The notes: generated by a model from the sequence alone, not told the origin. DNA of 64,000 bases from Shinisaurus crocodilurus (GCA_021292165.1 CM037883.1:8757434-8821433), one strand, 5' to 3'. Shown: positions 31,723 to 42,642, counted from the first letter of the stretch. Numbers and translations: made by a program.

Positions 31723-31976
31723 AAGAGGTCCACATGTGGATGTTTGCCCTTCTTTCCATTGACAAGGAGTCATTCCCTCTGAGGGGGCAGTGTGCAATGG
31801 TTGTGAGGGGAGACCAACCATAACTGAGATTCAGAGAACTCAGTTCTCCAGGTCATTTGCAAATGTGGATGAATCACACATCTATCTCAAGAATACTGCA
31901 ACCATTCTCAAGAAATGAATCCTGTAACTCATGCTGGAACTTTGTTCTTGTCACAGAACATTGTCTGTTGACTGTG

Positions 31977-31979
<3 letters not shown>

Positions 31980-32014
<35 letters not shown>
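31980..32014. repeat. (GA)n microsatellite
   Basis: About 17 GA units. Confidence 0.95.
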
Positions 32015-32017
<3 letters not shown>

Positions 32018-32679
32018 GTCATGATAATATAAGCCACCAAAAATAGATTTGTTGCTGTAGAATTGTTCACTCTCTCACCTGATCTCTTCCTTCTCCCTCA
32101 ATCTCCCTTAACCTTATGCAGAGATGGAATTTGAAACGACTGGAAGGTAACACATGAAAGCAAACACAGTGCTTTAAGAAAAAGAACAGGTCATTAAACA
32201 TTAAGAATCATGTGCCTTCAAAGCTGTGTGCAAGAAAAAATGGATGGGGTTACTGCTGCATCCTAATGAAAACAGTAAGATTTCCTATCTTCCCATCACT
32301 GCTAGTTTCTCCTTACCTCCTCCCTGTTCTGGCAGATGGATCTTCTTATTTTGTTATAATATCCTTTTGTTGTTGTTGTTGTTACCATCCACTGCTTTGA
32401 TCTCTACCTGGCAGACATGCTCAAATATCTTTCACTCCTTTCTTCTTGCCCCCTTTAAATCATGTGTATTGTTGACCAGCTCTCAGCTGCTCTGTTGGAT
32501 GCAGCAGTGGTCTCAAAGCAATCTGGGTTGACTTCCATCATTAGGTGATGAAGCAGGAGGACTGATCATTTGTCCAGAGCCAAAGAGTCCTCTACCCCAC
32601 ATACACACATATTTATGTCCCAGCCTTTGCTGGGACAACTTCAGACTATAGGTGAGAGCTCTTATGGAAGCAATAAATT
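32015..32679. other. Unassigned DNA
   Basis: A short (TTG)n lies at 32369-32383. No gene or repeat family recognised. Confidence 0.35.
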
Positions 32680-33021
32680 TAGGGATGTGCCACGAAGACG
32701 AACCTGTGGGGGGCTTGCCTCTCCGCCGGCTGCTGGTCCTGTCGCGTCACATCCAGCCCCGGAAGTGACACGACGGGGACCCTGCGCAGGCACAATATAT
32801 AGTGCGGGGGTCCAGCGCGCCTGCGCAGGGTCCCGTCGCATCACTTCCAGGGCCAAATGTGACGCGACGGGACCGGCGCAGGCGGCGCGTCCGGCTCGCC
32901 GCAGAGAGGCAAGCCGCCGCTGGAAAAGGTAGGCCCGTAGGCCCGCACAAGCCCAGTGCGGACGTGAGCGGGGCCGATTTCAGCCCGCTATGCCCACGCG
33001 GCGTGAACGGTTACATCCCTA
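32680..33021. mobile_element. CpG-rich palindromic element with TAGGGATG...ACATCCCTA ends
   Basis: Starts TAGGGATGTGCCACGAAG and ends GGTTACATCCCTA. The core is an inverted repeat of about 56-nt arms: GTCGCGTCACATCCAGCC, GGAAGTGACACGACG and ACCCTGCGCAGG on the left, with their complements on the right, around AATATATAGTGCGGGGG. CpG density is far above neighbouring DNA, so decay by deamination is limited and insertion may be recent. No 8-bp duplication found. The open frames here reflect GC-richness. Confidence 0.75.
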
Positions 33022-33339
33022 GCATTAGTGCTGTGCTGAAATTTTATCCCACATTCCCCTCCCCCCAACCATTCTCATTCAGTTTGGTAGAAAATTTGCT
33101 TTCAAAAAGACATTCAGATGGGAAGAGAAATTCTCATGGGTTGGGTTCGGGGTTCTTCTGCTTTCCTTACTTACGAGGTGGCTGAATAGAGTATGCGAGT
33201 GACACTCATCTCTCACTCAGCCTGCAGCCTTCTTGGCTTCCCACAAAGTCCAGTGTTAATTCCTCTCACAGGGCTTTTTTTCAGATCAGGCAGCCTGGGA
33301 GGCTGAAGAACAATGGAGTGATGGGTAATAGAAAGAAGA

Positions 33340-33344
<5 letters not shown>
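33022..33344. other. Unassigned DNA
   Basis: No feature recognised. Confidence 0.35.

Positions 33345-33389
<45 letters not shown>
33345..33389. repeat. (AC)n(AG)n compound microsatellite
   Basis: About 13 AC units followed by about 9 AG units. Confidence 0.96.
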
Positions 33390-33823
33390 TTAAGCTTAAA
33401 AACACCACCAACCTAAATTCAAAATAAAGCTATAAAATGTCCTTAGAATGAGGCAGAAAAATGGAAGCCTCTTTATTAAGGGAAGAAAACTTTCAGGACC
33501 TTGGTGGACAGAATTTGGCACACCACTAGCTCCACCTCTTCTGGAACTGGACACAATACTTCCCCCCAACACACACACACACACACACACATTGTGGATG
33601 TGGAAGAAGCAAACTGGGGGCCAGGCTGCCAACACATTTGATGCTGTTGCCACTTGCAGTGGCAGCACAAAAGAACCCAGAAACCCTTGGGGAGGGGAGT
33701 TGGTGAACCCTACCTGTGAAAAACTGCTGGAAAATTTCTTCTCCCCCTGGAGAGTTTCGGTGAAATTGTGTCCCCAGTTTGTCTGCCCACAAATAGGATA
33801 GAGAATTCTGAGAGGCTATATGT
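33390..33823. other. Unassigned DNA with (AC)n
   Basis: An AC tract lies at 33569-33590. Frames on both strands read through it and look spurious. Confidence 0.4.
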
Positions 33824-34744
33824 CAGTGATGGCGAACCTTTTTGAGCCCGAGTGCCCAAACTGCACCACAAAACCAACTTATTTATTTCACAGTGCCAAC
33901 ACTGCAATTAAACCTGAATAGCGAGTTTTTAGTTTTAGAAAAACAACTCATACAGTTGTCCGAACTAATTAACATCTTTTGTCTTTAAAGAAAAACACAA
34001 TAACAGAGCTTTCAATGATACAAACAGTTTTTTGTTGGAAAAAAAATCAACTCAAAAAATTATTATAGTACTACATTGTACACATAGCCTGAAGGGAATT
34101 TATACAAACTTTTTAAATAATTAGGCACAGGTATTTTTGGATAAGGGATTCTCAACTTGTAATATGATTATATGCCAGACTGAAATTGTATGGGGCAAGC
34201 TTTACTCCGGGTCCTTTCCCAGCTTCTACAGGTGTCGGATTAGTAAAAGTAAAAGTCAACCTGTACTAGGATGAGCAAGAGAAACAAAAAAACTAAATGT
34301 GCTTAACACATTTTAAACACTTTATGTCTTGGACTGCAAACACTGCATTAGGTAAAAGTTTGCATTGGGCATGCTTTTGCACAATTAATGTGATTTTTGC
34401 TATTGCATGCATGCTGATAATTTGTCAAACCTTGGCTCATACTACGTTAGTTTGAGAGCAACACATGCAGCACTCGGGTCAACTGTTAGGGCTTTATATC
34501 CAAGCCATGCTCTGTGCATCATTCTTCAAAATCTTTTAAATGTGATGACAATGTAGAAAAGAATTCTGTAACAGGAATTCGAGAATAAAATCATTCAGTT
34601 CCACACTGTGAGAAAGAACAAGATCATTAGTGTTTTGCAGAAGGGGACGGTCTTTTAGCGATCTGGTGACCAATGGCTCGAGTGACCACAGAGAGGTCCC
34701 TGCATGCCAGCTGTGGCACCCGTGCCATAGGTTCGCCATCACTG
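33824..34744. mobile_element. 921-bp hAT element with perfect 8-bp target duplication
   Basis: Terminal inverted repeat: left CAGTGATGGCGAACCTTTT; right ends ATAGGTTCGCCATCACTG. Both flanks are CTATATGT (33816-33823, 34745-34752). Subterminal GAGTGCCCAAACTGCACC and GTGGCACCCGTGCC are words of a hAT group widespread in tetrapods, some members of which are known to have moved horizontally. No transposase domain is recognisable inside, so it is probably non-autonomous; I cannot exclude a very decayed internal coding part. Confidence 0.92.
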
Positions 34745-34752
34745 CTATATGT

Positions 34753-35910
34753 ACATAGCTCTAGTTAGTAGAATGCTCTACAAAACCAAAAATAAACACA
34801 AATCCCTGCCCATAGAAAGCCAGCATATCTGGTTGGTGTTTTTGTTTTGTTTTTTGCTTTCTAGTTTAGCATTTTCCCCTGGCATACTCACTTTCTATGT
34901 AGGGATCCTTTTTTCATGAGGAATCATTCCAGCATATGAGCCCTTACCTACAGGCTGCAGTGTGGCACACAACCCATCATCACATCTGCTGTTTGTGAGA
35001 ACTTAGGTCCAACCTGATTATGTTAAACAACTCCTGTGACCGCCTGATAATTCAAGGGCAGAAAAGATTTGAAGCAACCACAAATTTAGAATGTAATATG
35101 GCATATCCAAACAAGAGTCTATTTGTAGAAATGTTCTATATACTGTGAGACATCCCCCCCCCACTCACCCACCAAATCAGCAACAATAGCCTTTAGTTCT
35201 TTTGAGCTACAAAAGAAACCCTGCGAACTCCACCCTCCAAAATTATAAAATAGAAAAGGAACAAAGCATAACCACGTGCTTTAAATAAAGAACTAATTGT
35301 TCTGAGGTAGTGTCACTGAAAAAGTGATTATGGGGAAGTGGGGAAAAAAAATAAGATTTACAATGTAAGCAACAGAGGCGTAGACTCCCAATTGCCATAT
35401 GAGTCACTGAGGCATATTATTGTGACACTAGGAGCTGATGTTTAATTTTAAGTAAGGAGAGGAACAATGGTGTGTTCAAGTCATTTTCACGGATGGAAAA
35501 CCTGATAGGTGATGACAACAGGGGAAAGCAAAGTATCTTGACTGAAGACTTTTGGGTGGTTCACACAACCCACCTCCCACACATTGAAAGAATACACAAG
35601 CAGGTCAGAGGGCCAGGTGTTATAAGCCCTACTCAACATAACCCCCTTCCACTGCTGCCACCACCACCCATGGTAGAAACACTTCCCCACCATCCACATG
35701 TTTAGATAGTGTGGGAAAGGGCTCTCTATGTGCACTGATGTGCACGTACGCATCGCTATGTGTCTTGATGCCCTTCTATGACAGGAGCTATACACAGATA
35801 CATCAGTATTTCTGGTGAGTCCTTTCCCATGCTGTCTCATCATGGGTGATGGTGGCAAATGTGTGGGGCTAGCCCAATTGACCCCATGCTTCCCATGCAT
35901 TCTTTTAATG
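34753..35910. other. Mostly unique intergenic DNA
   Basis: A C8 run is near 35155. A minus-strand frame of 161 codons (35487-35972) has no recognisable domain, runs into a hAT end and is unlikely to be real. Confidence 0.4.
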
Positions 35911-36050
35911 CAGGGGTGGGCAACACATAGTCTTTGGGCCACATGCAGCCCCAGCCACCTTGCTCTGTCCACTGCTGTACCCCAAATATATATGAGGTGC
36001 TGCCTGCTGTGGTAGGTCTAGGAGATGATAATGGTCTGTGGACCTCCTGC
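35911..36050. mobile_element. hAT element end (CAGGGGTGGGCAAC)
   Basis: CAGGGGTGGGCAACACATAG, then GGGCCACATGCAGCCCCAGC, matches a widespread tetrapod hAT terminal sequence. The right end is not identified; GGTCTGTGGACCTCC may be its remnant. Confidence 0.6.
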
Positions 36051-36103
36051 AGTTTCCCACTCGGTTTTAATGTATGCCATTTTTTTTTTACTTGAAAGGT
36101 CAG

Positions 36104-36228
36104 GGAGGGGCTATAGCTCAGTGATAGGCCATATGCTTACTGTGCAGATTCAGTTCCCAGCATCTCTAGGTATGGCTGCTGGTCAATAGTTTTGCCTCAG
36201 ACCTTGAAGGCTGCTGCCAGCAGCATAG
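36104..36228 (+). mobile_element. tRNA-Ala-type SINE, 3' truncated
   Basis: GGAGGGGCTATAGCTCAGTG (A box), ATATGCTTACTGTGC, ATTCAGTTCCCAGCATC (B box), then CTTGAAGGCTGCTGCCAGC. Ends abruptly at a hAT terminus. Confidence 0.8.
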
Positions 36229-36230
36229 AA

Positions 36231-36262
36231 CAGGGATGGGGAACCTCTGGCCCATGGATCAT
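36231..36262. mobile_element. hAT element terminus
   Basis: CAGGGATGGGGAACCTCTGG followed by CCCATGG, one end only. Confidence 0.55.
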
Positions 36263-36289
36263 TAATCGATTCAAATAAGTTGGAATTTC

Positions 36290-36515
36290 TATGAATCTGA
36301 CCTGCAGATTCCACAGTGGACAGGGGTTTTTTTTGGGGGGGGGTCCCCTGAGTCATGTGGATTCCAAGGAATTACAGACCAGTTTTTGTTTGTTTGTTAC
36401 TTTTGTGGGGGATTTGCACAAATGTAAGTGCATCTTAGTGGTAATGCATTATTTAGCACAAATGCATATTTGCAAACAGGAATGAAATTCTCGCACATCC
36501 CACACATCCCTATGA
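36290..36515. mobile_element. TGCAC/TGCAT-rich MITE fragment
   Basis: GATTTGCACAAATGTAAGTG, ATAATGCATTATTTAGC-like words and the right end GAATGAAATTCTCGCACATC place it in the TAGGGATG-ended group. The tail reads CACATCCCACACATCCCTA, as if the terminus were locally duplicated. Confidence 0.5.
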
Positions 36516-36591
36516 GCGGATGATGTCATGAAAGACACCTGGCAATCTGTGAAGCACAGATGGAACATATGTACCAAAATCCGTGCATGCC

Positions 36592-36991
36592 TAGTGGTGG
36601 GCGATCTGACCACCACCCAATTCGCTGGGTGCTGCCACTGAGTGAGCAAAGCCAAGCTGAGCCAACACGAGCGTCCCCTGAGCCACTTGGCAGACTTCTG
36701 GGTTCCTGGTGATACACTTTTTACATAGAAAATGGTGTGAGATATGGTAAAAGCGGCCACAACTTGCATAACTTGTGCAAATTGTGGCCATTTTTGGCAT
36801 ATCTTACACCATTTTCTACGTAAATAGTGTACCGCCAGGAACCTGGAAGTTGCTTCCCTGGCTCGGCTCGGGAGAACATGAGTTGAGCCAGGGAAACAGG
36901 TAGGATGGATGGAGTTCAGGGGGTCGAGCCCAGTGACTTCGCCGGACTTCCCCCCCCCCAAAAAAAACCCCGAAATCCTCACACATCCCTA
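36592..36991. mobile_element. Hairpin hAT element, 400 bp, relative of 19721-20118
   Basis: Starts TAGTGGTGGGCGATC and ends CTCACACATCCCTA. A long inverted repeat (about 36715-36835) pairs ACATAGAAAATGGTGTGAG with complementary ATCTTACACCATTTTCTACG, around AACTTGTGCAAATTGTGGCC. Same size, subterminal words (GAGTTGAGCCAGGGAA, GGGGGTCGAGCCC) and centre as the 19.7-kb copy, in the opposite orientation. No duplication visible. Confidence 0.82.
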
Positions 36992-37536
36992 TACTGGTTA
37001 CTAGTGTATTCATCAAGAATCCATCTAGAAATGAAGCTTTATTTTTGGCAATCCCTCCTCTATCCAATTGAAACTGATTGGAACATCATAATGCAATTAA
37101 TCACGCACTTTAGTGCCTCGTTTGCAGTCATGTATTCTGGTCCCAGGAAGCAAATTTTACTGCAGTGACTGCATTATGTATAAGGAATGCAAACTTCATA
37201 ATTAAAAATTAAATAAATAAAAGATTGCACCCACATCTATTCATTATCATCAAATGGAGATCCCCCTCTAACTTTCTTATTTTAGCTTTGTGGTTATATC
37301 CCAAACCATTAGAAACAGGAACATTTGGGGAGGGGGGATGACCAGCAGTGATTTATGTACATTCTGCACCCAGCACACATGCATACCCTATAGTCTTTCA
37401 TAGGTGAAACTAGGGGAACTCGCATAACACCATCGGTCTCAGACCAATGTCACTGTAGGAACTCAAACTTTTAGAAGTTCCAGGATCAGTGCTACTGGTA
37501 TTTGGTTTCCTCTGGAGGAGACAGAACTGGAGACTT
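36992..37536. other. Unassigned DNA
   Basis: No family recognised. Confidence 0.35.
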
Positions 37537-37622
37537 ACAGCACAATCTTATGTATGTCTGCTCAAAAGTACACCCCAGTTGAACTAAGTACCCAGGAAAG
37601 TGGGTACAGGGTTGCAGGCTGA
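37537..37622. mobile_element. Small palindromic MITE, diverged
   Basis: ACAGCACAATCTTATGTATG, a centre like CCAGTTGAACTAAGTACCC, then GGGTTGCAGGCTG follow the AATCCTATA family order. Confidence 0.5.
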
Positions 37623-38950
37623 ATATTCCATTTCTATACCGCCCAGTAGTAAAACCGGACACTTGGAGCACATGGATGGGAGACCCCTCCTCTAGTTTCC
37701 TGCATTATGCAGGGGGTTGGACTTGATAGCCTTGCAGGCTCCTTCCAACTCTATGATCTCTCTGAGCAGTTCACAACAAATCATAAAATTACAAACCACA
37801 AACACAGATAATAAGATACAACGTAAAATTTCAATATACAAAATTTAAAACAATTTAAACAGCCAAAAAAAACCCCAAACCCCCAACAAGTTCAGTAAAA
37901 ATACTAGACGTGTTAAGAAGACAGCTAACGTAACTGCCCCCATCATATGCCATTAAATACCATTGAATGCCTGGGAGTAGAGGATGGTCTTAACCTGGCA
38001 TTGAAAAGATGACAGCATTGGTGATAAGTGGGCCTCACTGGGGAGATCATTCCATAATCGGGGGGCCACCACTGAGAAGGCCCTCTCCCTTGTTGCCACC
38101 CTCTGAGCTTCCCCCAGAGGTGGCACTAGGAGGGAGGCCTCAGATGTTGCTTTTAGTGTCTGGGTAGATTCAAGTCAGGAGAGGTGTTCCTCCATCCAGT
38201 CAGAAGAACCATCCACTATCAGCATCTCAGTCTTGTCTGGATTGAGCTTCAGTTTATTAGCCCTGATCCAGATCATTGTCAGAGCCAGGCACTGATTTAG
38301 TACATCCTGATGAAGATGAAAAGGAGAAATAGAGCTAACATGTCATCAGCATACTGATGTCAGCACACTCCAAAACTCTGGATGACCCCACTCAGCAGTT
38401 CCATGTAGCTGTTGAATAGCATGGGGGATGATGAGGCCAACCCCCAAGGAACCCCATGCTAGAGAACCCATGGGGCCAACCAATATTCCCCAAGCACCAA
38501 CTTCAGAAGCTGGCCATCCAAGTAGGAGCAGAAACAATGAAATGCAGCACACACACACACACTTCCAGCTCAGACAGTTGCCCCAGAAGGATACCATGGT
38601 TGATGGTCTCAAAAGTCACCAAGAGGTATCAACAGGGTCACACTCCCCCTGTCTCTCTCACGGCATAGGTCATCATTCAGGGTGACCAAAGCTGTTTCTA
38701 TGCCAAAGCCCAGCCTGAACCCTGACTGAAATGGATCCAGATAATCAGGCTCATCCAAGAGTGGCTGGAGCTGGTTGGTCACCAGCCACTCAAGGACCTT
38801 GCCCAGGAAAGGAACATTCACCACCGGACTAAAGTTGCTAGGATCTTCTGGGTCCAGAGAGGATTTCTTCAGCAGTGGTGTCACTGCCGCCTCTTTCAGG
38901 CAGCATGGGACCACTCCCTCTTGCAAAGGGGCATCCATGATCCATCACCT
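37623..38950 (-). pseudogene. CR1/L2-type LINE, RT domain to 3' UTR
   Basis: Minus-strand order: GVVPCCLKEAAVTPLLKK and PSNFSPVVNVPFLGKV (RT fingers, 38609-38938), LDPFQSGFRLGFGIETALV, an AAFD-region remnant, GVPWGL-like sequence, then QYADD at about 38342-38356, then scraps of the palm/thumb near 38220-38300. After that the match jumps to a 3' UTR-like part (37790-38160), suggesting an internal deletion. Frameshifted and 5' truncated; a 5S-derived SINE sits in the 3' UTR. Confidence 0.85.
37649..37770 (+). mobile_element. 5S-derived SINE variant inside LINE 3' UTR
   Basis: AAAACCGGACACTTGGAGC then ACATGGATGGGAGACCCC: the 5S C-box region with a 6-7 bp insertion in ACTTGGATGG. It continues CTCTAGTTTCCTGC, GGGGGTTGGACTTGATAGCC and CCTTCCAACTCTATGATC. 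The flanking LINE text (ACCGCCC / TCTGAGCAGTTCACAAC) appears split by it. Confidence 0.75.
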
Positions 38951-39069
38951 CCCTGGGCCAGATGAATACTCGCAATGTTTAAGTAAGAAAACCACCGGAA
39001 GCAAAACTAAGGATAAAATTGGGGCAATGACTTACCAGGGACAAGTACCAGGAAATTGGCTCTGTCCCT

Positions 39070-39198
39070 AGTAAAACCGGACATTTGGAGCACATGGATG
39101 GGAGACCCCTCCTCTAGTTTCCTGTATTGTGCAGGGGGTTGGACTTGATAGCCTTGCAGGCTGCTTCCAACTCTATGATCTATGAAATCTATAACACA
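39070..39198 (+). mobile_element. 5S-derived SINE, same variant
   Basis: AGTAAAACCGGACATTTGGA then GCACATGGATGGGAGACC: identical variant head to the copy at 37649 and the same body. Tail ATGATCTATGAAATCTATAA shows the CR1-like TCTATGAA unit. Confidence 0.8.
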
Positions 39199-39404
39199 CA
39201 CACAAAGTGACTTGACAATTTGGTGCCTGGCAAAAGAAGACTAGAAGTATCATGAAGACGTTACAGCCAAAACTACTCTTCTTTTTGCATTTTGACCACC
39301 AGGTAGCAACAGTGTCACAGAGTAAAGTAACAACCGGTACTGTACAAACATTTCAAACATGTGTGTACCGTCTTTTGGTTGCATTACAAAAATACAAACG
39401 TTGG

Positions 39405-39840
39405 GCAGAGCAATCCTATGGCCTCTAGACAGCAGGGGAAAGACATAGGCTATTTCAGAGTCCCAGCTCTGACCTGAGAAATGTGCTCCAAGTTGGAGCT
39501 TGGAGCGCCTGCCCCCTCCCCTGAAGCTGGTGCAGAAACAACCAGGCCGGCTGCTTCTCCAAGATTGCAAGAGTAACCTCAGGGACAGGGCTGAGTGCAC
39601 GTTCCGGGGGTGGGGGCAGAGAGGAGAGGAGACAGGCACCACCATGATACGAAGTATCCTGGAGTGCCTCAGCCTACTTTCCTTGTGCTCCGAGGTGTGA
39701 CACTTACGATGCCGGCTTTGCTGCTGGGCTGGAGGAGCACAGAAGTGACCTTCGCCTCCTTGCTCCTCCCTCCTTGCATAGGATGCGCGTAATCCTCTGA
39801 GCTCTGAGGGCTATGGGCATCTGTGCTGGATTCTGCCCTA
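39405..39840. repeat. Unnamed repeat family X, copy 1
   Basis: AGCAATCCTATGGCCTCTAG, AGAGTCCCAGCTCTGACCTG and CATAGGATGCGCGTAATCC, CTCTGAGGGCTATGGGC. The same succession occurs at 45528 (AATTCTACGGCCACTAGAC, GGAGTCCCAGCTCCAACC) and 63362 (GATCCTATGCCCCCTGAAC, AGAGTCCCAGCTCCGAG). About 370-430 bp, non-coding, class unknown. Confidence 0.65.
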
Positions 39841-40319
39841 AGCAAACTTGTTTACCATAAAATAACAGGGGGGACACAAAAACAATAAACCTTTCATTTA
39901 GACACTGCTGCCAGTGCAGATGATGTGTTGTGGGCGGCATACAGAAAATACAAATGAAAACCAGAGAAGTGGGTAGGGAAGCAAGCCATTCCCTTCCCCT
40001 ATGAGATCACAATAAAAAGAAATCTATCATCATTGTCAGCATCACTAAGAATTCTTCCAAAATTTGAGATTCTTAGGTTTATAATGATTTCAGATTACCT
40101 TTTAATTTTACAACACATTTTGCTGTGCATGTATGGCTTTATGCTCCTACTAACCTCTTATCAAACAAGCAACCACCTGGTAGGCCATTAGTGTGTTCTC
40201 TAAAGCTCAAGGTCAAAGCATTTGACAGGAAAGGCCAAGAGACACCTGGCAAGTGTGATGGCTGTGCCGGGATTTGAACTACCACGTGCAGATCAAAAGC
40301 CATGTGGATGCTATGTCTG
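39841..40319. other. Unassigned DNA
   Basis: No family recognised. Confidence 0.35.
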
Positions 40320-40625
40320 CCGGGAGCAGCCATAGCTCAATGGCAGAACACATTCTTTGCATGCACAAGCTCTCAGGTTCAATCTACGACATCTATTAAA
40401 AAGGATCTCAGGTAGCAGGAAGCTCTATACCAGTGCTGTCCAACCTTGGGTCCCCAGATGTTGCTGGACTACAGCTCCCAGAATCCCTTGCCATTAGCCA
40501 TGCTGGCCGGGTATGCTGGGAGTTGTAGGCCAGCAACATCTGGGGACCCAAGGTTGGAGAGTCCTGGCATAGAGCTTCTCTAGGTTGAAATAGACAATAC
40601 TGGGATGGGTAGTCCAGTAGGCCCC
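40320..40625 (+). mobile_element. tRNA-Ala-type SINE split by a hairpin MITE
   Basis: CGGGAGCAGCCATAGCTCAATG (A box), TTCTTTGCATGCAC (tRNA-Ala-like anticodon region), CTCAGGTTCAATCTACG (B box) and GGATCTCAGGTAGC precede the MITE at 40431. GCTTCTCTAGGTTGAAATAG and ACAATACTGGGATGGG follow it. Confidence 0.82.
40431..40566. mobile_element. 136-bp hairpin hAT MITE (CAGTGCTGTCC type)
   Basis: CAGTGCTGTCCAACCTTGGG is mirrored by CCCAAGGTTGGAGAGTCCTG. The centre differs from the 29898 and 55409 copies (ATCCCTTGCCATTAGCCATG). Flanks CTCTATAC and GCATAGAG are near-complementary rather than directly repeated. Confidence 0.88.
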
Positions 40626-41504
40626 AGAAATAGGAATGTGACTTTTGTTATGTGGGACGGGGTGTGTGTGTTGTGTGCCAAACATTGTCTACCTTTTGTA
40701 GCATTAGTGGCAGTGTTAGTAGCATCATCCAGGTTTTTTTGTAACATTTACAAAACCTTATCTCATTGCTCCCTTTGGCAACAGCAGCATCAACACAGCT
40801 CCTTTTTGGTGGGACAGACACTGTTCTGTTAACCCCAAAATGACCCAGATGCAGTGCCATTCTCGGTCTTTGCGGGGGGGGGGGGAGAAGGTGCCAGTGG
40901 GGGGATGTCATGTTTTTTAAAATGGTAACAGGCAAGTCTTTTTCACTAAATGCCCCAGCATGAAGCTGCTCCCAGGCCAATTTGGGGTAAAGGAAATAGT
41001 AGCCAGCTATTTCCTGTCCATTCTATAAAACATTACCCCAAAATTGAGTTAGTCACTCCCTAGCTATTGCTTGAAAAATGAATGAATGAATGGATGAAGG
41101 GTGAAATCTGGTGCAGAACTCCTGTGAAAATCAGAAAAAATGCCTCCCAAATTCATATGGGAGCCATGATATTCGAGACAAAATTCAGTATAGCTCTTAT
41201 TTAGTATGAACAAACAGGAGCTGGGGAAGTGTTAACTTTGCTGGTGGTTAGCACAGTTTGTTTTCCTCAGCCAACATACAAGGAGCTGCAATTTGCAAAG
41301 CCCTTGTTTAGTGGTCTGTCCTTTCTCTTCCAATATGATTTAAGCTGTGAAGACTTGGGCTCAGACAGAGACCATTCTGTCTATGATCCCAAATACCTTC
41401 TTACAGTTTCCTGGGTGGCAATTAGGAATAGATGAATTTATTAATTTTGGTTTCTCCCAGGTTTGCTTTTTCTTCCAATTTTAAGTTTGGTTGGTTATGT
41501 ACTT
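40626..41504. other. Unassigned DNA
   Basis: A G-run lies at 40875-40886. No gene or repeat family recognised. Confidence 0.35.
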
Positions 41505-41770
41505 TGAGATTTATTTATTTTTAAGCTTTGCATGAAAATGTGTGTGCATTTTTTGTGTGTGTTTCTCTTCATACATGCATTTGTGTACACTATTTTGCCT
41601 AATATACAGTTTTGCAAGCAATTTTTGTAATATTCTTCATTTTTAATGTCATTTTCAGTAATATACTCATGTCTGAATGCATATTTTTTTTATTGGAGAA
41701 CTCCATTGCAAAATTAAAACAAACAAACAAACAAAACACAATTAGGTACATTTGCATTAAAAAGTGAACT
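41505..41770. mobile_element. TGCAT-rich MITE remnant
   Basis: GTGTGTGCATTTTTTGTGTG, ATACATGCATTTGTGTACAC and TGAATGCATATTTT words; ends eroded. Confidence 0.4.
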
Positions 41771-42474
41771 GAACAAATTTCTCCCCTCATACCTAGTGGC
41801 AACTGGCAATTGGAGGATAAGCCTTCCATTCCTTTCCAGAATGGTCAGTGGGGGCAAAGGATTTCCCTCACAGATGTCCTAAGGTTCCCACACTTGTTCT
41901 TCCTAAAACAGAAAGGATGTTAGGGAGAAATGCAGTATCCAGCCGATAATCAAAAGCACAGTTGTGATGGAATGCAAAGTATGAATTTAGCAAGCATGTA
42001 GAGAAGGCTTGTTAAAATAGAAAGGAACACACACACACACACACACACTAATCACAACTTCTTGTTTTAGATGTCATTTTTGAAACAGACAAGAGAAAAG
42101 GCATACACTGGTACCAAAATACCGAGAGATAACTGCCGGCATTTCTGCTGATTAGCTGATCTTTGCAACACAGCCTGAATAGTCATCATCGAATGTATTC
42201 TTTGCACAAATGAAGCAGATGGCACACTATTTTTGAAGTGTGCAATAATGGTTAGGCAGCGTAAAAATAAATAAATAAGTACTGTCAGAGCAACTGGGTC
42301 TACAGCAGAGGGCTTTCTGATCTGTGTCCTCCTACTCCACTTGATATTAGAGGGGGAAAGGCTGGAATACTTGTATTCTCCCTCCATGTTCAAGTAGCCC
42401 AGGAAGTTTGGAATACCATTGAATCCACCAGGCCTGGCAAGGCCATTACTCCATATTTAAACCAGACATGGAGA
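41771..42474. other. Unassigned DNA with (AC)n
   Basis: AC tract at 42027-42048. Nothing else recognised. Confidence 0.4.
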
Positions 42475-42583
42475 TCTTGTGGGCTTCAACTCTCATCATA
42501 CATACCTGACCATTGGTCATGGTGGCTGGGGCTGAGTGCAGCAGGTGACCAACAACATTTGGACGGCCACAGTTCCCCATGAT
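42475..42583. mobile_element. hAT-type hairpin MITE, diverged
   Basis: GGGCTTCAACTCTCATCATA, CATTGGTCATGGTGGCTGG, CAACAACATTTGGACGGCC and ACAGTTCCCC follow the AACTCCCATCATCC consensus. Confidence 0.7.
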
Positions 42584-42642
42584 TTAGGCTGAAATCCTAT
42601 TAAACTCAAGGGGAAACTTTAGGATGGTATAGGATTGCATTT
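42584..42642. mobile_element. Small palindromic MITE, partial
   Basis: GGCTGAAATCCTATTAAACTC and GGTATAGGATTGCAT; both ends present, middle deleted. Confidence 0.5.

Noticed and set aside
35487..35972. 161-codon minus-strand frame
   Set aside because: No domain, no codon or splice support, and it runs into a hAT terminus.
36449..36982. 177-codon minus-strand frame
   Set aside because: Lies across the 400-bp hairpin hAT element and a MITE; inverted arms explain its openness.
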